From DATJGF01 sp035495315 (GTDB lineage Bacteria; Verrucomicrobiota; Verrucomicrobiia; Limisphaerales; UBA8199), in NCBI GenBank assembly GCA_035495315.1, contig DATJGF010000180.1, forward strand, positions 18,211-82,210: a stretch of 64,000 nt of DNA. Reading direction: 5' to 3'. This document shows positions 1 to 7,044 of the stretch, one piece after another. The position numbers and the translations under genes were made by a program. Below the pieces are notes generated by a model. The model ran no database searches and was not told the origin of the DNA. It was given only the letters and a program-made list of their open reading frames with translations. Every line of letters begins with the position of its first letter. Positions within the stretch are counted from its first letter, which is position 1.

Positions 1-130
1 GCAGGAATTCCAACCGCATCCCGCCCGGTCCAAACCTTGTAGGTTCAGTGTGTCGCACGAGCACGGCACCGGTGAACGCGCCCGCTGCGAAGATAACGAT
101 TGTCGCGAGGATTACCTTCCAGGCGTTCAC
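1..130 (-). CDS. Partial small membrane-anchored protein, 3' end beyond window
   Basis: A GTG codon at 130-128 overlaps the TGA stop of the preceding gene (GTGA overlap), and the frame stays open to the window edge. The visible 43 residues start with a hydrophobic segment (VILATIVIFAAGAFTGAVLV, about residues 5-24) followed by a polar stretch, so this is a membrane-anchored or secreted protein. It is translationally coupled to the 110-residue membrane protein and lies in the sigma-factor operon, so a role in sigma-factor signalling or envelope stress is possible. That is inference from position only. I do not recognise the family. Confidence 0.6.
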   Translation of the reverse strand, partial: MNAWKVILATIVIFAAGAFTGAVLVRHTEPTRFGPGGMRLEFL

Positions 131-459
131 TGGACAAAATCAGCCGCAGGTTCCGAATCCGCGGCCGCCAGAACGGTATTCTCAAATTGCTGCGCTACGT
201 CGACCGCAGGAGTGCCTGAGCCACTGTTCGGCGGGGCGGCGGGAGGGCTTAGCCAAATCCAGGCCGACAGGAGAAGAACCACAAGGCAGGGGGTGGCGGC
301 GCGCCAGAGTCCACGGGCCCACAGATCCCACGCATCGACCAATGGGGCCGTCCGCAGTAATGTCATCACGCGTTTTTCAAACGCATACGGGACACGGTCG
401 CTGGGCGGGTTTGCCCGCGCGATCTTTATCAATTGGTTTTGGAGCTTATTGAGGTCCAT
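127..459 (-). CDS. Small single-pass membrane protein next to ECF sigma factor
   Basis: This 110-residue protein has a basic, amphipathic N-terminal half (about residues 1-50), one transmembrane helix (about 54-70, rich in Val, Leu and Trp) and a short Pro/Ala-rich outer tail. It starts 40 bp after the sigma-factor stop. Its place and topology (cytoplasmic N-terminus, one helix, outer C-terminus) are those of an anti-sigma factor. However, it is short and lacks the HxxxCxxC motif of zinc-binding anti-sigma domains, so the assignment is inference from context. The next gene overlaps its stop codon, which supports a real operon. Confidence 0.65.
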   Translation of the reverse strand: MDLNKLQNQLIKIARANPPSDRVPYAFEKRVMTLLRTAPLVDAWDLWARGLWRAATPCLVVLLLSAWIWLSPPAAPPNSGSGTPAVDVAQQFENTVLAAADSEPAADFVQ

Positions 460-499
460 TTAAATCGCATTTGGTTAGACGTTCGGAAGCCACACCCGG

Positions 500-1075
500 T
501 TACAGATACTTCTCCCTCGCTATTCGTGCCAGGACTTTGCGCATTTCGGCTCGCGCCCGGAACGCCCGCACTTTAACCAGCGTCGTCGACCAGCCTGTCA
601 GTTGCGCGATTTCCTTCACCGGCCGATCTTCAATTTCCAGCAACGTGATGACCAGCCTCGCCGCCGGAGACAGTTCCCCTAAAATGCGCTCCACCAACAA
701 ACGCGCCGCGTCCGTTTGTTCGGTGCCCGGTTCCGCCCCGCTGATGAAACGCTCGAGCCATTCGGTCTCCACCTGGCTTAAATCCGAAAACGACGATTCC
801 CGGTTACGCTGGTGTGCCCGCAGAAAATCGTAACATGTGTGCACCGCCAGCCGCATTAGCCAATGTTCGAACGGCGCCTCACCACGAAAACCGTTCAGTT
901 TTTGGAATGCCTTCAGCCATACCTCCTGCACGATATCTTCGACCTCGCTTTCCCGCCGCGCATAACGACGGGCGGTCGCGAAAACCCTTGGGGAATACTT
1001 CTCAATCAGCGGCTCGAAACTGTCGGCATCGCCCTGCAGGACGGCTGCTATCAGCTCCGCATCCGTTGGTTCCAT
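500..1075 (-). CDS. RNA polymerase sigma factor, sigma-70 family, ECF type
   Basis: The 191-residue protein has the two-domain ECF layout. Region 2 is at about residues 15-85, with the -10-binding VEDIVQEVWLKAF block near 46-58. A linker follows, then region 4 at about 128-180 with an HTH (LTGWSTTLVKVRAFRARAEM). It would direct RNA polymerase to a small stress or envelope regulon. The start at 1075 fits the family's usual N-terminus (acidic, then ELIAAVLQGDADSF). Two small membrane protein genes follow in the same direction, the usual setting for an anti-sigma partner. The region upstream, 1076-1289, carries a palindromic repeat. Confidence 0.93.
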   Translation of the reverse strand: MEPTDAELIAAVLQGDADSFEPLIEKYSPRVFATARRYARRESEVEDIVQEVWLKAFQKLNGFRGEAPFEHWLMRLAVHTCYDFLRAHQRNRESSFSDLSQVETEWLERFISGAEPGTEQTDAARLLVERILGELSPAARLVITLLEIEDRPVKEIAQLTGWSTTLVKVRAFRARAEMRKVLARIAREKYL

Positions 1076-1152
1076 CGCCGAAAAGTATGCCAGACCGCTG
1101 CCCGTACTGTCAAAAAAGCCCCTTGAGCACGCGTTCTACGATCTCCCGGTTA

Positions 1153-1268
1153 ATTGTAAAAGCCGACGTTAGGAGGCTACAACATTCGGCGTTTCAGAAT
1201 AAATCAGGCCCTGCCAAAGCGCGGTTCGAGCGCTGGAGTTCGCCTCACGTCGGCTCCTACAATTTTAC
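1153..1268. repeat. Interspersed palindromic repeat, copy A
   Basis: The left arm (from TGTAAAAGCCGACGTTAGGA) and right arm (ending CGTCGGCTCCTACAATTTTA) are imperfect inverted repeats about 25 bp long around a roughly 60-bp centre. The arms match those of the elements at 18783-18870 and 60826-60922 (consensus arm TGTAGGAGACGACGTTAGGA). This copy lies upstream of the sigma-factor gene and downstream of the 1290-1670 gene, which run the same way. It is the most diverged of the three. Confidence 0.75.
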
Positions 1269-1289
1269 AAAGACTATTGAATTCCTCCC

Positions 1290-1670
1290 TCAGGCGCCCG
1301 GTGCCGGCGGTCGCTTGATGCCCAGGGCCTGTTCGAAGTCTTTCGAGAATTGCCGGATCGATTCAGTGATTCGCGATGGTTGTTCGCCCAGCGTCGCAAT
1401 CATGCGCTCGTTCTGCTCCGTTTGCTCTTTGAGTCTCATTTCGAGCTCCTTTAGTACGCCCGGATCCACGTGCGCTTGTGCGGCGGCGGTTTTGACACGC
1501 TGCCAGGCCTCCATTACGACTCCCTTTTTCTGTTTTACCCGGATGAGTTCCAGTGCGGCGACGATTAATGAAAGGTGATTGTTAATATCATGCCGCATGT
1601 CGGAAAGCCTGCGATTCAAATCGTCGATCTGTCCGACCGCCAAGGTTATCGGTTCACGGGGCAAAGCCAT
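1290..1670 (-). CDS. Stand-alone histidine-kinase dimerisation-like (H-box) protein
   Basis: The 126-residue protein is predicted all-helical. Residues 22-42 contain MRHDINNHLSLIVAALELI, which resembles the H-box of sensor kinases of the AgrC/CitA type (RHDxxNHL). It is followed by charged helices of coiled-coil character (about 60-110). There is no ATP-binding HATPase_c domain and no transmembrane segment in the protein. It could be a Spo0B-like phosphotransfer protein, or simply an unrelated coiled coil. The H-box resemblance is seen in the sequence; the function is inference. It is divergent from the TPR gene, 47-86 bp away depending on that gene's start. Confidence 0.6.
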   Translation of the reverse strand: MALPREPITLAVGQIDDLNRRLSDMRHDINNHLSLIVAALELIRVKQKKGVVMEAWQRVKTAAAQAHVDPGVLKELEMRLKEQTEQNERMIATLGEQPSRITESIRQFSKDFEQALGIKRPPAPGA

Positions 1671-1756
1671 TGCTCACAATGGGATAAAACGGCGGCGCAA
1701 CGCAAGCGGCTTTGTGATTGAAATCAGTATCGCACCCAGCGAAACTCTTGTTTTTG

Positions 1757-3988
1757 ATGCAGCCCATCCGCGAGACCTGGCGTACCCCGCTCCTTTGCAT
1801 CCTTCTGGCCTTGGCCACTTTCGCCGCCTTCAGTGCAGTGCTGCACAACGGTTTCATCAAGTTCGATGACGGCTTTTATATCGTTCACAACCCGCATGTT
1901 GCTAGCGGCGTGACCTTGGACAATCTCCGCTGGGCCCTCGGCAGCGGATACCAGGGCAACTGGCACCCGCTCACGTGGTTTTCGCACATGCTTGACGTGC
2001 AGCTTTTCGGGATGCGTCCCGGTTGGCACCACCTCATGAACCTGCTCTTTCATGTCGCCAATGCGGTGCTGCTCTTTGTGCTGCTCCAGCGCCTAACTGC
2101 TGTCCGCTGGGCCAGCTTTTTTGTCGCCGCTCTGTTTGCCTTGCATCCGCTGCATGTCGAATCGGTCGCCTGGGCCGCTGAGCGCAAGGACGCGCTCAGC
2201 ACCTTGTTCTTGATGCTGACGCTGTTGGCTTATGTCGCATACGTTAAGCAACAGCCCTCAGGCGAACTATCCCGTGCCGAAGACCCAAAATCGACCCCGC
2301 CGTTTCGCGTTCTATTTAATTCGCGGCGTTATGTTGCTGCGCTGGTCCTTTTTGTGTTGGGTTTGATGAGCAAACCGATGCTGGTTACAGTTCCCTTTCT
2401 GCTGCTCCTGCTGGATTTTTGGCCGCTGGGCCGGCTGCAATCCTCTTCCTTGTCGAGTTCACAATGGAAAGTTTTGTTGCGCGAGAAACTCGCGTTTTTT
2501 GCGCTCGCCGCGCTGTCGAGCGTTATCACTTTGATTGTCCAGGAGCGAGGACATGCGACCTATCTGTCGTTGCCGCTTGGCACCCGACTGGCCAACGCAG
2601 TTGCGTCCCTTTGCCTCTATCTTGGGAAAACGATCTGGCCAACACGTCTCTCGATCTTCTATCCACATCCAGCAACTGGCGTAACTGGTTCAGGCGATTG
2701 GCCGCTCGCCGGGGTATTTGTCGCGGCGCTCGCCCTCGCCGCGATTTCTGTGCTCGCCGTGCTTCGGCGCCAAAAATTTCCCTGGTTCACGACCGGCTGG
2801 TTTTGGTTTTTGCTGACCTTGCTGCCGGTCATCGGCATTGTTCAAGTCGGCGGGCAGGCGATGGCCGATCGCTATACTTACATACCGTTGATAGGCCTCT
2901 TCATTTGCGTAGTCTGGGGCGCTAGCTCTCTCATCAAGAACTATCCTTCACTCCAAAGCTCGCTGGCAGTAGTCGGCGCCGCCGCGCTCGTGATGTGCGG
3001 CGTGCTTTCTCACCGGCAGACTCAATTTTGGCGCAACGATTTCACAGTCTTCGCTCATGCGCTGGACGTCACTTCAAAAAATGCCCTCGCCCATTATCAT
3101 TTGGGAATTGCCTATCGCGATCAGAACCAGACCGCTAAAGCGATGGAGGAATTTCGCGCCGCGGTCGCTGCCGATCCCACCTACGCCGCGCCTTATCCAG
3201 AGATTGGGGCTATCCTCGAGGAACAGGGCAAGCGCGAGGAGGCCTTTAAGCTGTACGAAGCTGCAGTGAAGGCTACCCCTTGGGCTGAGCAACTGCACAA
3301 TCTGTTAGGCTCTCGACTCTGGTCTCAGGGCAAACAGGAAGAGGCCCTCGCTCACTACGCGGCAGCTCTCAAATGTGACTCGGATTATCCCGATGCCCAT
3401 TTCAACCTCGGTATCGCCCTCGCGAGCCTTGGCCAATTCGGCGAGGCCGCCGCGCATTTCGCCGCCGTATGCCGCCTGCGGCCCGATGACCGCGAGGCGT
3501 TGGGGTGTCTGGCAGAGTCACTATTGAAATCAGGACGCCTGGCCCAGGCAGAGGTTCACTTCACCGAGTTGACGCGCCTTGACCCTCGCAATGCCAGCGC
3601 CCACGAAAATCTCGGATTGCTGCTGGTCCAGCGCGGCGCCTATGACCCGGCCCTCGAGCAATTCCAGCAAGCGGTCGCGCTGAACCCGAACTGGCCCGAC
3701 GCACTCAATGCGCTGGCCTGGCTGCTTGCGACGCATCCGCGCGTTGAATACCGCAAACCGGTCGAAGCCGTGAAACTTGCCGAACGCGCCTGCCAACTCG
3801 GTGGCAACAAACAAGCGCGTTTCTGGAGCACGCTAGATGTCGCGTATGCCGGTGCGGGGCGGCTGCCGGATGCGATCCAGGCCGCCACAAAGGCTCGCCA
3901 ACTCGCTTTGGCTGCCGGCCAAACGAATGCAGCCGAAGCCGCGCAGACCAGGTTGGAACAGTACAACAAACAACTGACCAACAAGTGA
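1757..3988 (+). CDS. Polytopic membrane protein with C-terminal TPR repeats
   Basis: The N-terminal half (about residues 1-420) has roughly ten hydrophobic helices with the DDGFYI and HPLHVESVAWAAERKD motifs typical of TMTC/PMT-like membrane glycosyltransferase relatives. The C-terminal part (about 430-720) holds six to seven tetratricopeptide repeats (for example ALAHYHLGIAYRDQNQTAKA). Such proteins are common in soil Verrucomicrobia and Acidobacteria and may glycosylate or assemble envelope proteins. No donor-site residues can be confirmed by eye. The frame is open from a TTG at 1718, but the ATG at 1757 directly precedes the first transmembrane helix and is preferred. The gene converges with the AhpD-like gene. 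Confidence 0.85.
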   Translation: MQPIRETWRTPLLCILLALATFAAFSAVLHNGFIKFDDGFYIVHNPHVASGVTLDNLRWALGSGYQGNWHPLTWFSHMLDVQLFGMRPGWHHLMNLLFHVANAVLLFVLLQRLTAVRWASFFVAALFALHPLHVESVAWAAERKDALSTLFLMLTLLAYVAYVKQQPSGELSRAEDPKSTPPFRVLFNSRRYVAALVLFVLGLMSKPMLVTVPFLLLLLDFWPLGRLQSSSLSSSQWKVLLREKLAFFALAALSSVITLIVQERGHATYLSLPLGTRLANAVASLCLYLGKTIWPTRLSIFYPHPATGVTGSGDWPLAGVFVAALALAAISVLAVLRRQKFPWFTTGWFWFLLTLLPVIGIVQVGGQAMADRYTYIPLIGLFICVVWGASSLIKNYPSLQSSLAVVGAAALVMCGVLSHRQTQFWRNDFTVFAHALDVTSKNALAHYHLGIAYRDQNQTAKAMEEFRAAVAADPTYAAPYPEIGAILEEQGKREEAFKLYEAAVKATPWAEQLHNLLGSRLWSQGKQEEALAHYAAALKCDSDYPDAHFNLGIALASLGQFGEAAAHFAAVCRLRPDDREALGCLAESLLKSGRLAQAEVHFTELTRLDPRNASAHENLGLLLVQRGAYDPALEQFQQAVALNPNWPDALNALAWLLATHPRVEYRKPVEAVKLAERACQLGGNKQARFWSTLDVAYAGAGRLPDAIQAATKARQLALAAGQTNAAEAAQTRLEQYNKQLTNK

Positions 3989-4049
3989 CGATTGTTCCCA
4001 CCGCGTCTGACTTTGGTGTGAACCCGCGCGCTTGTAGTAAAACGCATCG

Positions 4050-4109
4050 TCGTCGTCGTCCTTCCTCGAAAAATCCAGCAATCAGGTACAAGATCGAGGA
4101 CGACGACGA
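4050..4109. repeat. Inverted repeat of GAC/GTC triplets between convergent genes
   Basis: TCGTCGTCGTCC (4050-4061) pairs with GGACGACGACGA (4098-4109) across a 36-bp spacer. It lies between the ends of the convergent TPR and AhpD-like genes. It may help end transcription in both directions, or it may be an intergenic repeat; no T-tract follows. Confidence 0.45.
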
Positions 4110-4144
4110 GAACGAGGACTCGTCGATTTGCACCACGATGGGTC

Positions 4145-4172
4145 CCCCTCTCCCCTTCTGAGGGGAGAGGGG
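4145..4172. terminator. Perfect GC hairpin between convergent genes
   Basis: CCCCTCTCCCC (4145-4155), the loop TTCTGA and GGGGAGAGGGG (4162-4172) form a perfect 11-bp stem. It sits 22 bp from the stop of the minus-strand AhpD-like gene. A related C/G-rich hairpin lies at 11069-11109, also between convergent genes. There is no clear U-tract, so it is a weak candidate for a bidirectional terminator. Confidence 0.5.
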
Positions 4173-4193
4173 TTGCTTAGTCTGCTCGGAACG

Positions 4194-4508
4194 TTAACTC
4201 GCCAGGGCGTGCGTCGCGTGGGTCACGGCTGCTCCGGCCCGCAGCGCCGCTGCGACCATTGCCGCCTCCGCGAGCTCGGCCTCGCTCGCGCCCGCCTTCC
4301 TCGCGTTGTTGCTGTGGATTTCAATGCAATACGGACATTGCGTCGTCAGCGCGACTGCGACTGCAATCAGTTCCTTGTACTTGACCGGAATGGCGCCTGC
4401 GGCCACTGCGGCCTTGTCGAATGTCCAAAACGCCTTCATCAAGTCCGGCGCCAGGGCATCCATTTTCTTCAGTTTGGTGAGGTTTTCTTTATTGTACATG
4501 TTGCTCAT
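4194..4508 (-). CDS. Carboxymuconolactone decarboxylase / AhpD-like family protein
   Basis: The 104-residue protein matches the small AhpD/CMD fold throughout its length. It has the redox motif CPYC (Cys58, Cys61) followed by IEIH with His65, the alkylhydroperoxidase-type active-site pattern, preceded by the helix VKYKELIAVAVALTTQ. The family reduces peroxides with a thiol relay (AhpD) or acts on small lactones. The CxxCxxxH arrangement points to the redox type. It is cytoplasmic, with no signal peptide. It is upstream of nothing obviously related; the DUF1272 gene ends 29 bp before its start and runs the same way. Confidence 0.9.
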   Translation of the reverse strand: MSNMYNKENLTKLKKMDALAPDLMKAFWTFDKAAVAAGAIPVKYKELIAVAVALTTQCPYCIEIHSNNARKAGASEAELAEAAMVAAALRAGAAVTHATHALAS

Positions 4509-4536
4509 TTTCTCTGCTTAAAACGCACCGGCCAGC

Positions 4537-4845
4537 TCAGCGCTGCTCCGGTGCGATCGATTGGATCGTCGTTATAAACTGCTGATGAGTTGTCGGATCT
4601 ACAGGACAGTGTTTTATTGCTGTGCTCGCGGGGTACTCTCCTAAGTGATTTCCCCCGCGCCAGTTGTGCTGCGGCCGAATCGGTCGCCTAGTGAATCCGC
4701 CACCGCAGTTCGGGCAGACATTCTTGAGAATCTTTTCAACGCACGAACGGCAGAAGGTGCATTCAAAAGAGCAAATCATCGCCTCTGTCGAGTTTGGTGG
4801 CAGCGGCGTGCTGCAGTTTTCGCAACTGGGTCTCAGTTCGAGCAT
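4537..4845 (-). CDS. DUF1272 domain protein (zinc-binding Cys-rich)
   Basis: The first 55 residues match DUF1272: MLELRPSCENC, then ICSFECTFCRSC and CPNCGG, then a basic RRPIRP stretch. Eight cysteines (8, 11, 25, 29, 32, 35, 44, 47) form four CxxC or CxxxC pairs able to bind two zinc ions. The roughly 45-residue tail (Trp/His/Thr-rich) is longer than in most family members and has no recognisable domain. The biochemical function of DUF1272 is unknown. It may be co-transcribed with the downstream AhpD-like gene (29 bp gap). Confidence 0.9.
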   Translation of the reverse strand: MLELRPSCENCSTPLPPNSTEAMICSFECTFCRSCVEKILKNVCPNCGGGFTRRPIRPQHNWRGGNHLGEYPASTAIKHCPVDPTTHQQFITTIQSIAPEQR

Positions 4846-4929
4846 AGCAATTGGCCACCAAAGTAAATCAGGATCGATGCCGGTCTATAGCACTTAAGAA
4901 CCGGTTGCAGGCGTCTGGGTGCATTCGTC

Positions 4930-4995
4930 GGAACGCCGCGTTCACACGGCAGCCAGTTGCAAAACCATGCGGCTGCCGCGTGAACGCGGCGTTCC
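4930..4995. repeat. 25-bp near-perfect inverted repeat
   Basis: GGAACGCCGCGTTCACACGG... (4930-4954) and its complement (4971-4995) differ at one of 25 positions and are separated by 16 bp. The element lies between two same-direction minus-strand genes. It would form a very stable hairpin in RNA or a cruciform. It is not related to the TGTAGGAG repeat family. Confidence 0.75.
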
Positions 4996-5031
4996 GCGGA
5001 GCTCGGCCTTCCGAGCGCGGGCAACTTTCGG

Positions 5032-6510
5032 TTAGGCCGGGGTTGCCGCGACGACGAGTTTTCCGTGGTCGCCGCCGGCGTCAAGCCGGCCGATAATATC
5101 CCAGCCGGCGAACCCAAGGAATAGCAACGCGCAGAGATCAAAGTAGAGTGATTGCCGGTCGGCATCCAATCCCGCGGCGCAGGGATAGACGAGTCCGAAT
5201 ACGACTAATAGAATCGCCAGTGCCTTCGCCGGAATTTTCTCCTTCAACCGCTTGAGCAGCATCAGCAGCAAAATCCAAAACGGCACCAACACCAGTGCGG
5301 CGGTTCCCCAGAACCCAAACAACAGGTCGCTGAAGTCAGCCAGCAGCCCATAACCACACGCGCACGCGACGCCGAATCCGACGCTGAGCAGCACCGCCAC
5401 GCTGCCACTCATCCGACTGAATGCAAAAGTCAACATCGCGAAGATCAACAGCCAGCCGCGTTCTATTTCCCCAAGCACCGCCGTCGTGGTTGCGCCGGGT
5501 TGGGCGACGCTCGGCAAGGCAATCCCCATTCCTTTGGCGGAGATCGCATGATCGAGTTGGAAGGCAAGAACGCTGCCGCGGCTGTCTGGCGTCGGCTCGA
5601 TTGACGTCGGCGTCATGCAGCCTTCCGGAAAATTCAAATGAGGCTTGGCAAGGTCGGGCAATCGAACGGTCAAGGCAAAGTCCCGTATTTCGCGCGGCTC
5701 ACGCACCTGGAAGTACCAGTAAGACATCCCGCGGCTCTTGAAGCTGATGACAAACTCGAGCGCCTCATTGTCTTTCACCTCTCGCGCGAGCGACAACGCG
5801 CCGCCTTTCAACTGCATCTGTGGCAGAACATCGTTCCCGTTCAGCTCCGCGGTCAGGTCGTCGTAAATCCCGGTCGCCGACGGCAGCGGAAACGTGAGGA
5901 CAGAGTTGAGGTCGCGGTCCGACGGGTTCTTCAACTTCCAGCTAAAGCGGCAGGTGGTTTCGTATCCGCCGTAAAGCGCCGAACCTTTTTTGCGCGCATT
6001 CTGGCGCAGTGTTACTTCGTGGCGCTCGGTGATGAATGGGTTCGCGGTGATATAGTGCCGAGCAATCTTCTTTCGCAACACCGCCGGTTTCGTGACGTCC
6101 TCCGATTCTATGCGGTCAGTGACCTCCTCCTCGTAATAGAGGTCGAACCGCAATTCGCCTTGCTCCTGAGGCGTCCCCCAGATGGTCTGGATCGCGTTGA
6201 AATTGGCTTCGGTGATCCGTCCGTGGTTGCGTTGGAAATTCGCCACCGCCTGGTGCAGATAAACGCGCAGCAAGGAAATGCTGGCCAACAGGAAGCCTAC
6301 CAGCGTGACGCCCCACAAAGCGCGCGCTGCGGTTTGGTAAAAGATCCAGACCAGGTTTGGCTTCGGCTCTGGTTCAGCAGCGGATTTGCGGTGGAACAGT
6401 GCGGCGAGGAAAACGGTGAGAAAGGCTCCTCCGATAAACAGCGCTAAGACAGGTTGGACATCGGCGAGGTCGCCGGCGCGACCGAGTAGTTTGAACAGGA
6501 TTGATTTCAT
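5032..6510 (-). CDS. Polytopic membrane protein of unknown function (CreD-like layout)
   Basis: The 492-residue protein has two N-terminal transmembrane helices (about 20-40 and 62-85). A large extracytoplasmic domain follows (about 90-345) that looks all-beta, with phrases such as YGGYETTCRFSWKLKNPSDR and LTFPLPSATGIYDDL. It ends with about six helices (350-475). The order resembles inner-membrane CreD, but I cannot confirm homology. It stands alone: the gene before ends far away and no operon partner is apparent. The start at 6510 (ATG) precedes a typical basic/hydrophobic N-terminus. Confidence 0.75.
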   Translation of the reverse strand: MKSILFKLLGRAGDLADVQPVLALFIGGAFLTVFLAALFHRKSAAEPEPKPNLVWIFYQTAARALWGVTLVGFLLASISLLRVYLHQAVANFQRNHGRITEANFNAIQTIWGTPQEQGELRFDLYYEEEVTDRIESEDVTKPAVLRKKIARHYITANPFITERHEVTLRQNARKKGSALYGGYETTCRFSWKLKNPSDRDLNSVLTFPLPSATGIYDDLTAELNGNDVLPQMQLKGGALSLAREVKDNEALEFVISFKSRGMSYWYFQVREPREIRDFALTVRLPDLAKPHLNFPEGCMTPTSIEPTPDSRGSVLAFQLDHAISAKGMGIALPSVAQPGATTTAVLGEIERGWLLIFAMLTFAFSRMSGSVAVLLSVGFGVACACGYGLLADFSDLLFGFWGTAALVLVPFWILLLMLLKRLKEKIPAKALAILLVVFGLVYPCAAGLDADRQSLYFDLCALLFLGFAGWDIIGRLDAGGDHGKLVVAATPA

Positions 6511-7044
6511 GGCTAGGGGACATTGCGTGGATGGTGCGGGCGTCGAACAGAAACGGAGGGAGGAAGCAGCTGGCTGAAGCGTCTGGCGCCTGGAGGAAAG
6601 CGTTCGCGTCCAGCGATCAGTTGTGGGCTTCCGTCAATGCTCATGGGCACGCCCAACGGCACGGCTTGGTTAATGGTTTTTACTAAGCCCCGGCGCGGCC
6701 GAAATTCGGAACGACTGAAGTCAGGGAAACGCCAGGGAACTCCCGCACCTTGCACTGTTGAGGAAGCCAGGCGGAAATGCAGGTCAATTGCTGATCAGAA
6801 CCGATCTGAACGGCACCGACGATTTAGTGTCATCCGCGGAAAAATGTCCAGCTGTTTTCGCGGGCCTGGAGTGGCGAATTCGGTATGAATACGCGCTAGC
6901 ATCTTGGGCGCGCCAGTGCTGTGGCGCTGTCGGAAGGGATACTGCAGCATTACGATAGGATTTCCCCACGCTTGGGGATGAATTCTAGACGGAGTTGAGG
7001 CCGTGAGTTGGTCAAGCTGGCAAGGCGCCAGGAGATTGGGTCGT
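6511..7044. other. 534-bp intergenic stretch, no supported gene
   Basis: Short open frames exist on both strands, but none has a ribosome site, a hydrophobic signal or a recognisable domain. This stretch separates two minus-strand genes and probably holds the promoter of the 5032-6510 gene near its right-hand start. I see no strong inverted repeat here. Confidence 0.5.
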
